DNA from: Rugamonas aquatica
GTDB lineage: Bacteria > Pseudomonadota > Gammaproteobacteria > Burkholderiales > Burkholderiaceae_D
NCBI RefSeq assembly: GCF_009380215.1
Contig: NZ_WHUG01000001.1
Coordinates: 186,001 to 250,000, forward strand
Direction: 5' to 3'
DNA: 64,000 nt
The translations under genes were made by a program, and so were the position numbers. Positions within the stretch are counted from its first letter, which is position 1. The number at the start of each line of letters is the position of its first letter. Shown piece by piece: positions 35,953-44,670 of the stretch. The notes under the pieces were generated by a model. That model saw only the letters and a program-made list of their open reading frames with translations, was not told where the DNA came from and did no database searches.

Positions 35953-37212
35953 GTGTCTAACAATAACAAGGCCGTTCAGGTGCTCGCGAGCAGCACGGTG
36001 TCGTTCACGATCTGCTTCGCGATCTGGATGATGTTCGCGGTGCTGGGCATCCCCATCAAAAAAATGCTGGGCTTGAACGAAACCGAATTCGGCCTGCTGG
36101 CCGCCATGCCCGTGCTGAGCGGCTCGCTGGTGCGCGTGCCATTGGGCATCTGGTGCGACCGCTACGGCGGCCGCATCGTCTTCTTCCTGCTGATGCTCGC
36201 GACCGTGCCGGCCATCTACCTGGTCGGCCTGGCCACGCAGTTCTGGCAATTCCTGGTGCTGGGCCTGTTCATCGGCCTGGCCGGCGGTTCGTTCTCGGTC
36301 GGCACGCCTTATGTGGCGCGCTGGTTCTCGCGTGAGCGGCGCGGCCTGGCGATGGGCATCTTCGGCGCCGGCAATTCCGGTTCGGCGCTGACCAAGTTCG
36401 TCGCCCCCGCCATCATCGCGGCCTGGGGCTGGCAAGCGCTGCCCACCGTGTATGCGGTGACGATGCTGGTGACGGCGCTGCTGTTCTGGGTGTTCTCGGC
36501 CACCGACCCATCGCACCAGAGCGGCGCCAGCGTGCCGCTGTCCGAGCAGCTCAAGGTGCTGAAGGACCGCCGCGTGTGGCGCTATTGCCAGTACTACTCG
36601 GTGGTGTTCGGCGGCTACGTCGGCCTGGCGCTGTGGATGACCAAGTACTACGTCGGCGAATACGGTTTCGACCTACGCCTGGCCGCGCTGCTGGCGGCCT
36701 GCTTCTCGCTGCCGGGCGGCGTGCTGCGCGCGCTGGGCGGCTGGATCTCGGACCGCTACGGCGCCTACAAGGTGACGTGGTGGGTGATGTGGGTGTGCTG
36801 GGTTTGCTTCTTCCTGCTGTCTTATCCGCCGACGGCGATGATCGTCAAGACCACCCACGGCGACGTCCACCTGCAACTGGCGCTGACGCCGTGGATGTTC
36901 ACCGCGCTGCTGTTCGTGGTCGGCACCGCGATGGCGATCGGCAAGGCTTCGGTCTTCAAATTCATCGGCGACGATTTCAGCGACAACATCGGCGCCGTGT
37001 CCGGCGTGGTCGGCCTGGCTGGCGGCTTGGGCGGTTTCGTGCTGCCGATTCTGTTCGGCGCGCTGCTGGACCTGACCGGCGTGCGTTCCAGCGCCTTCAT
37101 GCTGCTGTACGGCACGGTCTGCGTGTCGCTGATCTGGATGCATTACTCGTTCCGCCCGACGGCGGCGTCACAGCCTGAGCCGCAAGCGCTGGCTGGTGCC
37201 GTGCCTGCCTGA
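35953..37212 (+). CDS. narK1: NarK1-type nitrate/nitrite transporter
   Basis: A 419-residue major facilitator protein with 12 helices. GIPIKKMLGLNETEFGLLAA, the Arg in LVRVPLGIWCDRYGG, GLAGGSFSVGTPYVARWF and GIFGAGNSGSALTKF are NarK signatures (nitrate signature and substrate arginine). NarK1 proteins are thought to act as proton-nitrate symporters. I start at GTG 35953 because AGGAG lies 7 bases upstream; the upstream ATG at 35932 has none. narK2 follows in the same operon. Confidence 0.93.
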   Translation: MSNNNKAVQVLASSTVSFTICFAIWMMFAVLGIPIKKMLGLNETEFGLLAAMPVLSGSLVRVPLGIWCDRYGGRIVFFLLMLATVPAIYLVGLATQFWQFLVLGLFIGLAGGSFSVGTPYVARWFSRERRGLAMGIFGAGNSGSALTKFVAPAIIAAWGWQALPTVYAVTMLVTALLFWVFSATDPSHQSGASVPLSEQLKVLKDRRVWRYCQYYSVVFGGYVGLALWMTKYYVGEYGFDLRLAALLAACFSLPGGVLRALGGWISDRYGAYKVTWWVMWVCWVCFFLLSYPPTAMIVKTTHGDVHLQLALTPWMFTALLFVVGTAMAIGKASVFKFIGDDFSDNIGAVSGVVGLAGGLGGFVLPILFGALLDLTGVRSSAFMLLYGTVCVSLIWMHYSFRPTAASQPEPQALAGAVPA

Positions 37213-37237
37213 GCCACAACTATTCAAGGAGAAAATG

Positions 37238-38623
37238 ATGAGCAAATACATGATTAACACCTGGGAGCCGGAAAGCCCCTCCTTCTGGGGCAGCGGCGGC
37301 AGCAGCACCGCCAACCGCAACCTGTGGATCTCGATCCCGGCGCTGGCGCTGGCGTTTGCCGTGTGGATGGTGTGGAGCGTGGTGGTGGTCAACCTGCCGG
37401 CCATCGGCTTCCAGTACAGCACCAACCAGCTGTTCTGGCTGACGGCGCTGCCGGGCCTGTCCGGCGCCACGCTGCGCATCTTCTATTCGTTCATGGTGCC
37501 CATCTTCGGCGGCCGCAAGTGGACCACGATCTCCACCGCCTCGCTGCTGATCCCGGCCATCGGCATCGGCTTCGCGGTGCAGGACGTCACCACCGGCTAC
37601 CCGACCATGCTGGCGCTGGCGCTGCTGTGCGGCTTCGGCGGCGGCAACTTCGCTTCGTCGATGGCCAACATCAGCTTCTTCTACCCGAAAGCGCAGAAGG
37701 GCTACGCGCTGGGCATGAACGCCGGCCTGGGCAACCTGGGCGTGTCGGCGGTGCAGTTCGTCGTGCCGCTGGTGATTACCGGCAGCGTGTTCGGCGCGCT
37801 GGGCGGCGATTCGCAAAGCGCCACCAAGGCCGGCCACACCACCACGCTGTGGCTGCAGAACGCCGGCTTCATCTGGGTGCCGTTCATCGCCGTCAGCAGC
37901 CTGCTGGCGTGGTTCGGCATGAATGACCTGGCTTCGGCCAAGGCGTCGTTCGCCGACCAGGCTGTGATCTTCAAGCGCAAGCACAACTGGCTGATGTGCT
38001 GGCTCTACACCGGCACCTTCGGTTCCTTCATCGGCTATTCGGCCGGCTTCCCGCTGCTCATCAAGACGCAGTTCCCCGATGTCAATCCGCTGCAATACGC
38101 CTTCCTCGGCCCTCTGGTCGGCGCGCTGGCGCGCGTGGTTGGCGGCATCATTTCCGACAAGCTGGGCGGCGCCCGCGTGACCGTGTGGACCTTTGCCAGC
38201 ATGATCGCGGCGGTGTACGGCGTCATCAACTTCCTGCCTCACGGCGGCACGGGCGGCAACTTCAACGGCTTCTTCTGGATGTTCATGCTGCTGTTCGCCG
38301 GCACCGGCGTCGGCAATGCCTCGACCTTCCGCATGATCCCGGTGATCTTCCTGACCGAACGCCAACGCGCCGCAGCCGGCCAGCCGGCCGCCGTGCAACA
38401 GCAAGCCATCGTCGACGCCAACAAGGAAGGCGCGGCGGTGCTGGGCTTTACCTCGGCCGTGGCGGCATATGGCGCCTTCTTCATTCCGAAGAGCTACGGC
38501 ACCTCGATCGCCATGACCGGCGGCCCGGATGCGGCGCTGTGGTGCTTCATCGGCTTCTACGTCAGTTGCATCGCCATCACCTGGTGGTGCTACGCCCGCA
38601 AGAACGCGGCCATGCCTTGCTGA
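37238..38623 (+). CDS. narK2: NarK2-type nitrate/nitrite antiporter
   Basis: A 461-residue major facilitator protein. WSVVVVNLPAIGFQYSTNQL, GATLRIFYSFMVPIFGGRKW, GFGGGNFASSMANISFFYP and GMNAGLGNLGVSAVQFVVP are typical of NarK2, which exchanges nitrate for nitrite. Tandem narK1-narK2 or fused NarK1K2 occurs in other denitrifiers. AAGGAG lies upstream; of two adjacent ATGs I use the second for spacing. Confidence 0.93.
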   Translation: MSKYMINTWEPESPSFWGSGGSSTANRNLWISIPALALAFAVWMVWSVVVVNLPAIGFQYSTNQLFWLTALPGLSGATLRIFYSFMVPIFGGRKWTTISTASLLIPAIGIGFAVQDVTTGYPTMLALALLCGFGGGNFASSMANISFFYPKAQKGYALGMNAGLGNLGVSAVQFVVPLVITGSVFGALGGDSQSATKAGHTTTLWLQNAGFIWVPFIAVSSLLAWFGMNDLASAKASFADQAVIFKRKHNWLMCWLYTGTFGSFIGYSAGFPLLIKTQFPDVNPLQYAFLGPLVGALARVVGGIISDKLGGARVTVWTFASMIAAVYGVINFLPHGGTGGNFNGFFWMFMLLFAGTGVGNASTFRMIPVIFLTERQRAAAGQPAAVQQQAIVDANKEGAAVLGFTSAVAAYGAFFIPKSYGTSIAMTGGPDAALWCFIGFYVSCIAITWWCYARKNAAMPC

Positions 38624-38636
38624 ACGGAGTCCTATC

Positions 38637-40055
38637 ATGTCATCCGCCAGAGTGATCGCACTGACCCCGTCCGTCGAATTCGACGCGGCGCTGGTGCGCA
38701 AGTTGAACCAGATGGGACCGCGCTACACCTCGTACCCGACCGCGGACCGCTTCGACGGCGGCTTCGGCGCGCAGCAGTACCGTGCCGCCGTGGCCGGCGT
38801 CGATCCGGCGGCGCCGCTGTCGCTGTACGTGCATATCCCGTTCTGCGCCTCGCTGTGCTACTACTGTGGCTGCAATAAAATCATTACCCAGGACCGCGAC
38901 AAGGCGGTCGAGTACCTGGATTATCTGTACCGCGAGATCGCGATGCAGGGCAGTCTGCTGTCCGGCCGCCGCCGCGTCGACCAGCTGCACTTCGGCGGCG
39001 GCACGCCGACTTATCTGAGCGACGAGCAGATGGCCGGTCTGCTGGCCACGCTGCGCGGCCAGTTTGAGTTCGCGCCGGATGCGGAGGGCGAGTTTTCCAT
39101 CGAAGTCGATCCGCGCACGGTGACGCCGGCGCGCATCGCCACCTTGCGCAGCCAGGGGTTCAACCGCATCAGCCTGGGCATTCAGGATTTCGATCCGGCG
39201 GTGCAGCAGGCGGTCAACCGCATTCAGTCCTACGAGCAGACGATGGAAGTGCTGCAGGCGGCGCGCGACTGCGGCTTCCGCTCGGTCAGCGTGGACTTGA
39301 TCTACGGCCTGCCGCTGCAAAGCGTGGCCAGCTTCGGGCCGACGCTGGACAAGATCGTCGCGGCGCGGCCCGACCGCGTGGCGGTCTACAACTACGCCCA
39401 CATGCCGCAGCTGTTCAAGTCGCAGCGCCTGATCAAGGCCGAAGACTTGCCGGACGCCGACACCAAGCTGGCCATGCTGGGTCTGTGCATCGAGCGGCTG
39501 ACCGAAGCGGGCTATGTCTACATCGGCATGGACCACTTCGCGCTGCCGGACGACGACCTGGCGCGCAGCCAGCGCGAAGGCAAGTTGCAGCGCAACTTCC
39601 AGGGCTATTCCACGCATGCCGATGCGCCGATGGTGGCGCTGGGCGTGTCGGCCATCAGCGCGGTCGGCGCCAGCTACAGCCAGAACGAGAAAACCCTGTC
39701 GGCTTACTACGAACGCCTGGACCGGGGCGAACTGCCGATCGCGCGCGGCATCGAACTGAGCGCCGACGATCTGTTGCGGCGCGCCGTGATCGGCCAGCTG
39801 ATGTGCGATTTCGAGCTGGACTACGCCAGCCTGACGCTGCCGGACGGCGTGGCCGCCGCCGACTATTTCGCCGCCGAGCTGGAGCGCCTGAAGCCGCTGG
39901 AAGAGGAGGGCTTGCTGTGCATAGGCAGCAAGGGCTTGCGCGTGAAGATGCGCGGGCGCCTGCTGATCCGCAATATCTGCATGGCCTTCGACCGCTATCT
40001 GCACGCGCCGCGTGTCGAAGGTCCGCAGCCGGTGCGGTATTCGCGAACCATTTGA
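38637..40055 (+). CDS. hemN: Oxygen-independent coproporphyrinogen III oxidase
   Basis: A 472-residue radical-SAM enzyme of anaerobic haem synthesis. LYVHIPFCASLCYYCGCNKI holds the CxxxCxxC cluster motif and the extra cysteine of true HemN. QLHFGGGTPTYL, the Glu in FSIEVDPRTV and NRISLGIQDFDPAVQ complete the SAM site. It lies in the narK operon, where haem demand of nitrate reductase and NO reductase is high. GGAG precedes the ATG. Confidence 0.95.
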   Translation: MSSARVIALTPSVEFDAALVRKLNQMGPRYTSYPTADRFDGGFGAQQYRAAVAGVDPAAPLSLYVHIPFCASLCYYCGCNKIITQDRDKAVEYLDYLYREIAMQGSLLSGRRRVDQLHFGGGTPTYLSDEQMAGLLATLRGQFEFAPDAEGEFSIEVDPRTVTPARIATLRSQGFNRISLGIQDFDPAVQQAVNRIQSYEQTMEVLQAARDCGFRSVSVDLIYGLPLQSVASFGPTLDKIVAARPDRVAVYNYAHMPQLFKSQRLIKAEDLPDADTKLAMLGLCIERLTEAGYVYIGMDHFALPDDDLARSQREGKLQRNFQGYSTHADAPMVALGVSAISAVGASYSQNEKTLSAYYERLDRGELPIARGIELSADDLLRRAVIGQLMCDFELDYASLTLPDGVAAADYFAAELERLKPLEEEGLLCIGSKGLRVKMRGRLLIRNICMAFDRYLHAPRVEGPQPVRYSRTI

Positions 40056-40062
40056 GGTGGGT

Positions 40063-40743
40063 ATGGAAAAGAACAAAATCAAAGTGCAGACCTTCCTGTC
40101 CAGGGTGCCGCTGTTTAACTCGATGGGGGCGGAGGAATTGTCGCGCATCGCGCTCGGTACCACCGAGCTGCGCGTCGACCGCGGCGGCACCATCTTCCAG
40201 CGCGGCGACGATTGCGTCGGCTTTCACCAGGTGGTGTATGGCCAGGTCAAGCTGGCGTTCACGTCGCTGGCCGGCGGCGAGAAGGTGATTGAGTTGATCG
40301 GCCCCGGCCAGAGTTTCGGCGAGGCGCTGATGTTCATGGGCAGCCCCTACATTGTCTCCGCCCAGGCCACCGAGGACACGCTGCTGCTGCACGTAGCCAA
40401 GCCGGCGATCTACCGCGAGATCCACGCCGATCCCGAGTTCGCGTGCAAGATGCTGGCCGGCCTGAGCCAGCGCATGCACAGCCTGATGTGCGACATGGAG
40501 TCGTTTTCGCTGCGCTCCGGCACGCAGCGGGTGGCGGGCTATCTGCTCAAGGAGCTGCATGAGGAAGCCGGCGGCGAACTGACGCTGCCGGCCACCAAGG
40601 CCGTGCTGGCCTCGCGCCTGAATCTGACGCCTGAACACTTTTCGCGCATTCTTGCGGAGTTGAGTACGCAGCAGCTGATCACTTTCAAGGGGCGCAAGAT
40701 ACACATCCTGGACGTGCCTGCGCTGCGGCGCTGCGCCGCCTGA
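40063..40743 (+). CDS. Dnr/NnrR-type CRP/FNR regulator
   Basis: A 226-residue protein with an N-terminal cyclic-nucleotide-like sensor domain and a C-terminal helix-turn-helix (VLASRLNLTPEHFSRILAEL). The recognition helix has E-x-x-S-R, which reads TTGA half-sites. The N-terminal cysteines that bind the FNR iron-sulfur cluster are missing, so oxygen sensing like FNR is unlikely. It fits the NO-responsive Dnr/NnrR group, which bind haem. It is the obvious candidate for the TTGAT sites at 18977, 31488, 57610 and 62213. Confidence 0.85.
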   Translation: MEKNKIKVQTFLSRVPLFNSMGAEELSRIALGTTELRVDRGGTIFQRGDDCVGFHQVVYGQVKLAFTSLAGGEKVIELIGPGQSFGEALMFMGSPYIVSAQATEDTLLLHVAKPAIYREIHADPEFACKMLAGLSQRMHSLMCDMESFSLRSGTQRVAGYLLKELHEEAGGELTLPATKAVLASRLNLTPEHFSRILAELSTQQLITFKGRKIHILDVPALRRCAA

Positions 40744-40752
40744 AGGACGACC

Positions 40753-41415
40753 ATGCAAGACATCGAAAAATTCATCAGCGGCTTCGGCCGTTTCCAGCAG
40801 CAGTATTTCAACAATAGCGAAAGCCCTTACGGCACGTTGCGCACCGGCCAGCGGCCCGGTACGCTGCTGATAGGCTGTTGCGATTCGCGGGTCGATCCGG
40901 TGCTGCTGACCGGCAGCGATCCGGGCGACATCTTCGTGGTGCGCAATATCGCCAACCTGGTGCCGCCGTGTACGCCGACGGCTTCGGCCGGCGTCAGTTC
41001 GGCGATTGAGTTCGCCGTCTGCGAGCTGGAGGTGGAGCGTGTGATCGTGCTGGGTCATGCCGGTTGCGGCGGCATCCGCGCGCTGATGGCGCCACGGCCG
41101 GCGCAGCGCGAGACGGATTTCGTTGGCCAGTGGATGCGGATTGCCGAACCGGTGGCGCAGCGCGTGCGGCGCGACCTGGCGCATCGCGGCAGCGCGGAGC
41201 AGCATCACGCGTGCGAGCTGGCCAGCATTCTGCTGTCGCTGGACAATCTGCTGACCTATCCGTGGCTCAAGCGCCGCGTCGACGAGGGCAAGCTCAAGCT
41301 GCACGGCTGGTACTTCGATTTGCAAAGCGGCGCGCTGATGGCGTACTCGCCGCGCCGCCAGCAATTCCTGCCGCTGGTGTGCCCGCTGACGGCGCGCGAG
41401 GCGATGACTGCTTAG
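40753..41415 (+). CDS. Beta-class carbonic anhydrase
   Basis: A 220-residue zinc enzyme interconverting CO2 and bicarbonate. IGCCDSRVDP gives the CxDSR zinc and catalytic dyad (Cys42, Asp44, Arg46); LGHAGCGGI gives His102 and Cys105. Length is standard. It follows the Dnr-like gene after 9 bases with AAGGA, so it is probably the last gene of the narK1 operon. A link with pH or bicarbonate during nitrate respiration is speculative. Confidence 0.93.
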   Translation: MQDIEKFISGFGRFQQQYFNNSESPYGTLRTGQRPGTLLIGCCDSRVDPVLLTGSDPGDIFVVRNIANLVPPCTPTASAGVSSAIEFAVCELEVERVIVLGHAGCGGIRALMAPRPAQRETDFVGQWMRIAEPVAQRVRRDLAHRGSAEQHHACELASILLSLDNLLTYPWLKRRVDEGKLKLHGWYFDLQSGALMAYSPRRQQFLPLVCPLTAREAMTA

Positions 41416-41533
41416 ACGGCATGCCGTGACTGAAGTAATTGCGTCGCTTGGGCGACGATGGCATTGGATCATTGTTGCAATAATGCTATTGCTGTGATAC
41501 GTTCTCTACTTATCGTACACACCAGGAGGGGAA

Positions 41534-41806
41534 ATGAAACTAGTCAAATCGTCGCCGGCAGCGCAGCAACGCCGTCGTTTTCTATTGCAAGGCGCAGCCC
41601 TGACAGTGGCGACCGCCACCTGCGGACTGCTGTCGCGCAAGCTTGGCAATGTGGAGCAGATGATGTCCTCAGGTGTGCAGGAGGCTACTGCGTCGGCACC
41701 GGACTTGACCGCAATGGTGCGCAGTGGGCAAGCGGTCCCACTCGAACAGTTCTTTACTTCCTCAGAAAACTTTGCCCATTTCCTGGTACTCACCGGTAAG
41801 GCTTGA
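41534..41806 (+). CDS. Small Tat-signal protein of unknown function
   Basis: A 90-residue protein after a strong AGGAGGGG. The N terminus has a twin-arginine-like signal (QRRRFLLQGAALTVATATCG) followed by a short mature part of about 60 residues with no recognisable domain. Such proteins can be small subunits of periplasmic dehydrogenases, but no large subunit is next to it. It sits beside the AT-richer glycosidase-like gene and may belong to the same acquired segment. Confidence 0.6.
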   Translation: MKLVKSSPAAQQRRRFLLQGAALTVATATCGLLSRKLGNVEQMMSSGVQEATASAPDLTAMVRSGQAVPLEQFFTSSENFAHFLVLTGKA

Positions 41807-41811
41807 CGGTA

Positions 41812-41835
41812 CGACATGCCGTGACCGGCATGTCG
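41812..41835. terminator. Hairpin between convergent genes
   Basis: CGACATGCCG and CGGCATGTCG form a perfect 10-bp stem around TGAC. No T run follows, so it may be a factor-assisted bidirectional terminator. Confidence 0.5.
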
Positions 41836-41845
41836 CCCGGGTGTG

Positions 41846-43717
41846 TTATAGCGTCGAATCGAAGCTGATGACGTTCGTGCCTCCCGGGCTGACGCCGTCG
41901 TTGTTGTTGATGCTGTCTTTGAGATCGCCGTTCAGGTTCCATCTTCCCGCTGCGTTGACAACCTGGCCCGTCACGCCATAGTCAAACACTTCCTGCGGCG
42001 TCAGAACGCGGTCGTACAGGATGATGTCGGAGAGTTGCCAAGTTACTGTTGACGAACTGTAGCTGTCCCGCCCGACCTGGATGGCGAGTTTGCCATCGAC
42101 ATTGGACCACTGGAGCGACTTATATGTGTACGACATCAGGAAATCGTTCACATAGAGTGCAATGCGGGAGTTGGCATTCACGGTAAAGGTGATCCGCGTC
42201 CATTTGCCGGCCACGTTGGTGCGCCCATCATCGCCAGCCTTGCTAGAGTCGTTGACAAGACTATCTAAAGCAAACACTTGCGAGTATAGGTTGGCAGAGG
42301 TTTTGTACACGACCCACCCCCGTGCATCTACATTCGCGGCGCCCGAGAATCGGCGGAACAGTGGCCCAGGCGTCACCACTGACTGGTCGTCTTGCTTAAT
42401 GGTGAACGAGATGGAAAAATCCGTGCCCGGACAGAGTGTAGTTTTGGGCGTAATCGTAAACAAGCAGCTTTTGTTCGGGGCATTTTTGAATGTGGCGCAC
42501 CGGGTGAAGCGGGTGCTATTCAATTTCCGATCGATCACGTTGTCCGGAGGCGCGGTGCGAGAGCGGTCGAGCACCGCAGTGATGGCCGCGAAGACCTCCG
42601 CTCGTTTGTTCTCGCTCGGATGAGTGTCGGAAACTAGCACTTTCCACTTGTCTAGATCCCCTATGTTACCGCTGTTCCATACCCAATGGCAGGCAAGCTG
42701 CACGCCGGTACGATAGAAATTCTGAAGCAACGTGGACAGGTTGTGTTGGGTGTTATCCTGCAGCGCCTCCTCTTCTGGCTTGGTCAGGCCGAAGCTGCCC
42801 ACGTAATATGGTTTGCCTGATTCCTTGGCCAGCTTTTGCATCACCTTCAAGTACGGCAGAGAGCAAGATGTGAAGTTGGCCTCCATGCCGGTACCCAGCA
42901 CGTCTGCAGGCGATTCGCCGGTGCTGAAATACTCGCTTTTGAGAAACAGGTTTTCGCACAGCGTGTCGATCGGGCTTGGATTCATCGCGAGGACGATGTC
43001 GGCATACTGGTCGATCGTATATTGCCGTGGGCTGACGTGCGTCAGCGCCGCGTTACCCGAAGAAATCATGCGTTTCAGATCATCCTGCGCCCGGATGATT
43101 TCAGCAATTTCCTTCAGAATGGCTGGGGCTGTGTTGAAGTCGATTCCTGTCTTTAGAGTGATTTCCTGACCGGCCATCCAGGCGGCGATGCCTTGATGAT
43201 TCTTATACCTGGCGACGAATGCCGCTGTGAAAGCGCGTATGTAATTCCTGGTTTTCGAATCGCTTTGCAACAGCGCGCTATTGTTCTCCCCAACCAACTG
43301 CGGGATCGCCTTGATATTCCAGAACGGGCAGGCGATGATGCCGATGTTGTGGCTTCTGGCGGAGTCGAGGAAAGTCTGGACTGTGGCCCAATAACTGTCA
43401 TTGATGTTGAGATTGCTGACAAGGTTGCCGCTGAAGGCAGGCTCGCCTACCACTTTCCCCCATGGCAGCGTGCTATCTTTACTGGCATACGGAGCAACCA
43501 TCACCTGCAGGTATTTAATGCCTTTGGATTGAAGGAAGGGGAAGTCATCGACGTAGTCGGGATTGTCTGGTCCGGTGCCGCCTCTGCCTGTCGCAGACCA
43601 TGCTCGTCGCTCAAGGTAGCTATACGCGTTCAAGCCTATGCTGGCAACGGGGCCGGTGTTGAGACCGTCGTTATTGTACTCCTGCATGACTCCGTTTTCG
43701 ACTTTGATGTATGGCAT
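41846..43717 (-). CDS. Glycosidase-like TIM-barrel protein with C-terminal LamG domain
   Basis: A 623-residue protein without signal peptide. Residues ~25-390 look like a clan GH-A barrel: GIKYLQVMVAPY, WATVQTFLDSARSHNIGIIA and IAAWMAGQEIT, where Glu185 fits the acid/base. The strand that usually ends in the nucleophile reads PYYVGSFGLT, with Ser308 in place of Glu. Residues ~400-615 form a LamG-like sandwich (WTRITFTVNANSRIALYVND, TWQLSDIILYDRVLTPQEV). Base composition is clearly more AT-rich than neighbours, pointing to transfer. It could be a carbohydrate-binding pseudoenzyme; I cannot assign a substrate. Confidence 0.65.
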   Translation of the reverse strand: MPYIKVENGVMQEYNNDGLNTGPVASIGLNAYSYLERRAWSATGRGGTGPDNPDYVDDFPFLQSKGIKYLQVMVAPYASKDSTLPWGKVVGEPAFSGNLVSNLNINDSYWATVQTFLDSARSHNIGIIACPFWNIKAIPQLVGENNSALLQSDSKTRNYIRAFTAAFVARYKNHQGIAAWMAGQEITLKTGIDFNTAPAILKEIAEIIRAQDDLKRMISSGNAALTHVSPRQYTIDQYADIVLAMNPSPIDTLCENLFLKSEYFSTGESPADVLGTGMEANFTSCSLPYLKVMQKLAKESGKPYYVGSFGLTKPEEEALQDNTQHNLSTLLQNFYRTGVQLACHWVWNSGNIGDLDKWKVLVSDTHPSENKRAEVFAAITAVLDRSRTAPPDNVIDRKLNSTRFTRCATFKNAPNKSCLFTITPKTTLCPGTDFSISFTIKQDDQSVVTPGPLFRRFSGAANVDARGWVVYKTSANLYSQVFALDSLVNDSSKAGDDGRTNVAGKWTRITFTVNANSRIALYVNDFLMSYTYKSLQWSNVDGKLAIQVGRDSYSSSTVTWQLSDIILYDRVLTPQEVFDYGVTGQVVNAAGRWNLNGDLKDSINNNDGVSPGGTNVISFDSTL

Positions 43718-43827
43718 GACGTCCCTTGGGCAGTGTGAGTGTTAAACAATTAAATTTATCAATATTTTAATTGTTTTTTCATAAGATTTCACTATTCCTG
43801 GGAAAAAGAGCAAAAGAAAAAATGGCG

Positions 43828-44061
43828 CTAAGTGGCGGTTCGCTTTTTGGTGTCGACTTCCGGCGCATCCGGCGTGGCGGACGGCGACGTATCCTGCGCG
43901 TTCAGGCCGAAACTCTCCCATCCTTCGCCGAACAGCTCGTATGGATGCTGGCTGCGGTCCGAGCCGTTCCCGCAGATCATGGCGTTGGCCGGGCAATAGC
44001 GGTCGCAGCCCCAGCAGATCATCTCGGGCCGCGCCGGGCGCAGCGGGAAGATCTTGGCCAT
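43828..44061 (-). CDS. DUF3079 small cysteine-rich protein
   Basis: A 77-residue protein beginning AKIFPLRPARPEMICWGCDR and continuing YCPANAMICGNGSDR. The CWGCDRYCP cysteine cluster could bind zinc or an iron-sulfur centre. It matches the DUF3079 family seen in betaproteobacteria. Its start is 1 base away from the stop of the upstream gene on the same strand, so the two are coupled. Function unknown. Confidence 0.8.
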   Translation of the reverse strand: MAKIFPLRPARPEMICWGCDRYCPANAMICGNGSDRSQHPYELFGEGWESFGLNAQDTSPSATPDAPEVDTKKRTAT

Positions 44062-44062
44062 G

Positions 44063-44449
44063 TCAGGCGTAGCTCATCAGATCGCCCTGGCGGTCGAAGG
44101 CCAGCAGGCGGTCCATCTGGCCTTGCTGGATCGCGCCCAGCATCTTGTTCAGCGCGACATCGGTCTGCTGGGCGTCGGGCAGGCGGCCGTCCTTGCCGGA
44201 CAGGGTGGTGATCAGCAGCACATCCCACGGCTGGCCCATGTGCTGGGCTTCTTCGGCCAGGTTGGCGAAGGTGTCCAGCTCGCCGACCTGCTTGTCGACA
44301 CACATGACGGGTACCAGCGTGGTGCGCGGCGACATGCCCGGCGCGGCGCCCGGTTCCGGTTCGGCCACGGCAAAGGTCAGCAGCAGGCGTTGGGGCTGCG
44401 GCTGGACGGCGGCGGCGATCAGCAATTCTTCAAACGTGGCGATGTTCAT
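44063..44449 (-). CDS. Conserved small cytoplasmic protein of unknown function
   Basis: A 128-residue protein starting after GAGGAAG. Visible pattern: IATFEELLIAAAVQPQPQR, LLLTFAV, LVPVMCVDKQVGELDTF, WDVLLITTLSG and MLGAIQQGQMDRLLAFDRQG. Similar betaproteobacterial proteins are sometimes named ribonucleotide reductase subunit alpha in databases, a label with no support in this sequence. It is coupled to the DUF3079 gene. An FNR-like site lies upstream between it and the divergent gene at 44671. Confidence 0.7.
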   Translation of the reverse strand: MNIATFEELLIAAAVQPQPQRLLLTFAVAEPEPGAAPGMSPRTTLVPVMCVDKQVGELDTFANLAEEAQHMGQPWDVLLITTLSGKDGRLPDAQQTDVALNKMLGAIQQGQMDRLLAFDRQGDLMSYA

Positions 44450-44540
44450 ACACTTCCTCAATATGCAATGGCGCGCGCGACGCGGCGGCCCAGGCTGTAT
44501 GTATAGCGCGGACCGCCGCCGCTGCCCATCGCCATGAATG

Positions 44541-44559
44541 ACTAGTTGGACTAGTTCCT
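44541..44559. promoter_or_regulatory. Cluster of NarL-like heptamers
   Basis: ACTAGTTGGACTAGTTCC holds TAGTTGG and TAGTTCC as direct repeats 10 bases apart, plus TAGTCCA on the opposite strand. It precedes the gene at 44671 and the nar operon. Confidence 0.4.
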
Positions 44560-44585
44560 TTGCCTTGCCGGCGCCCCGGCGCCGC

Positions 44586-44599
44586 TTGATTCAAGTCAA
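44586..44599. promoter_or_regulatory. FNR/Dnr-like box upstream of the gene at 44671
   Basis: TTGATTCAAGTCAA has one mismatch to TTGAT-N4-ATCAA. It lies 72 bases upstream of the small exported protein gene and could also serve the divergent gene at 44449. Confidence 0.6.
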
Positions 44600-44670
44600 G
44601 GACCGGCACCTGGCGCGCGGCGAATAATGGCGGCGCGGCCCGCACTGCGGCCGGATGTAAAGGACTAAAG

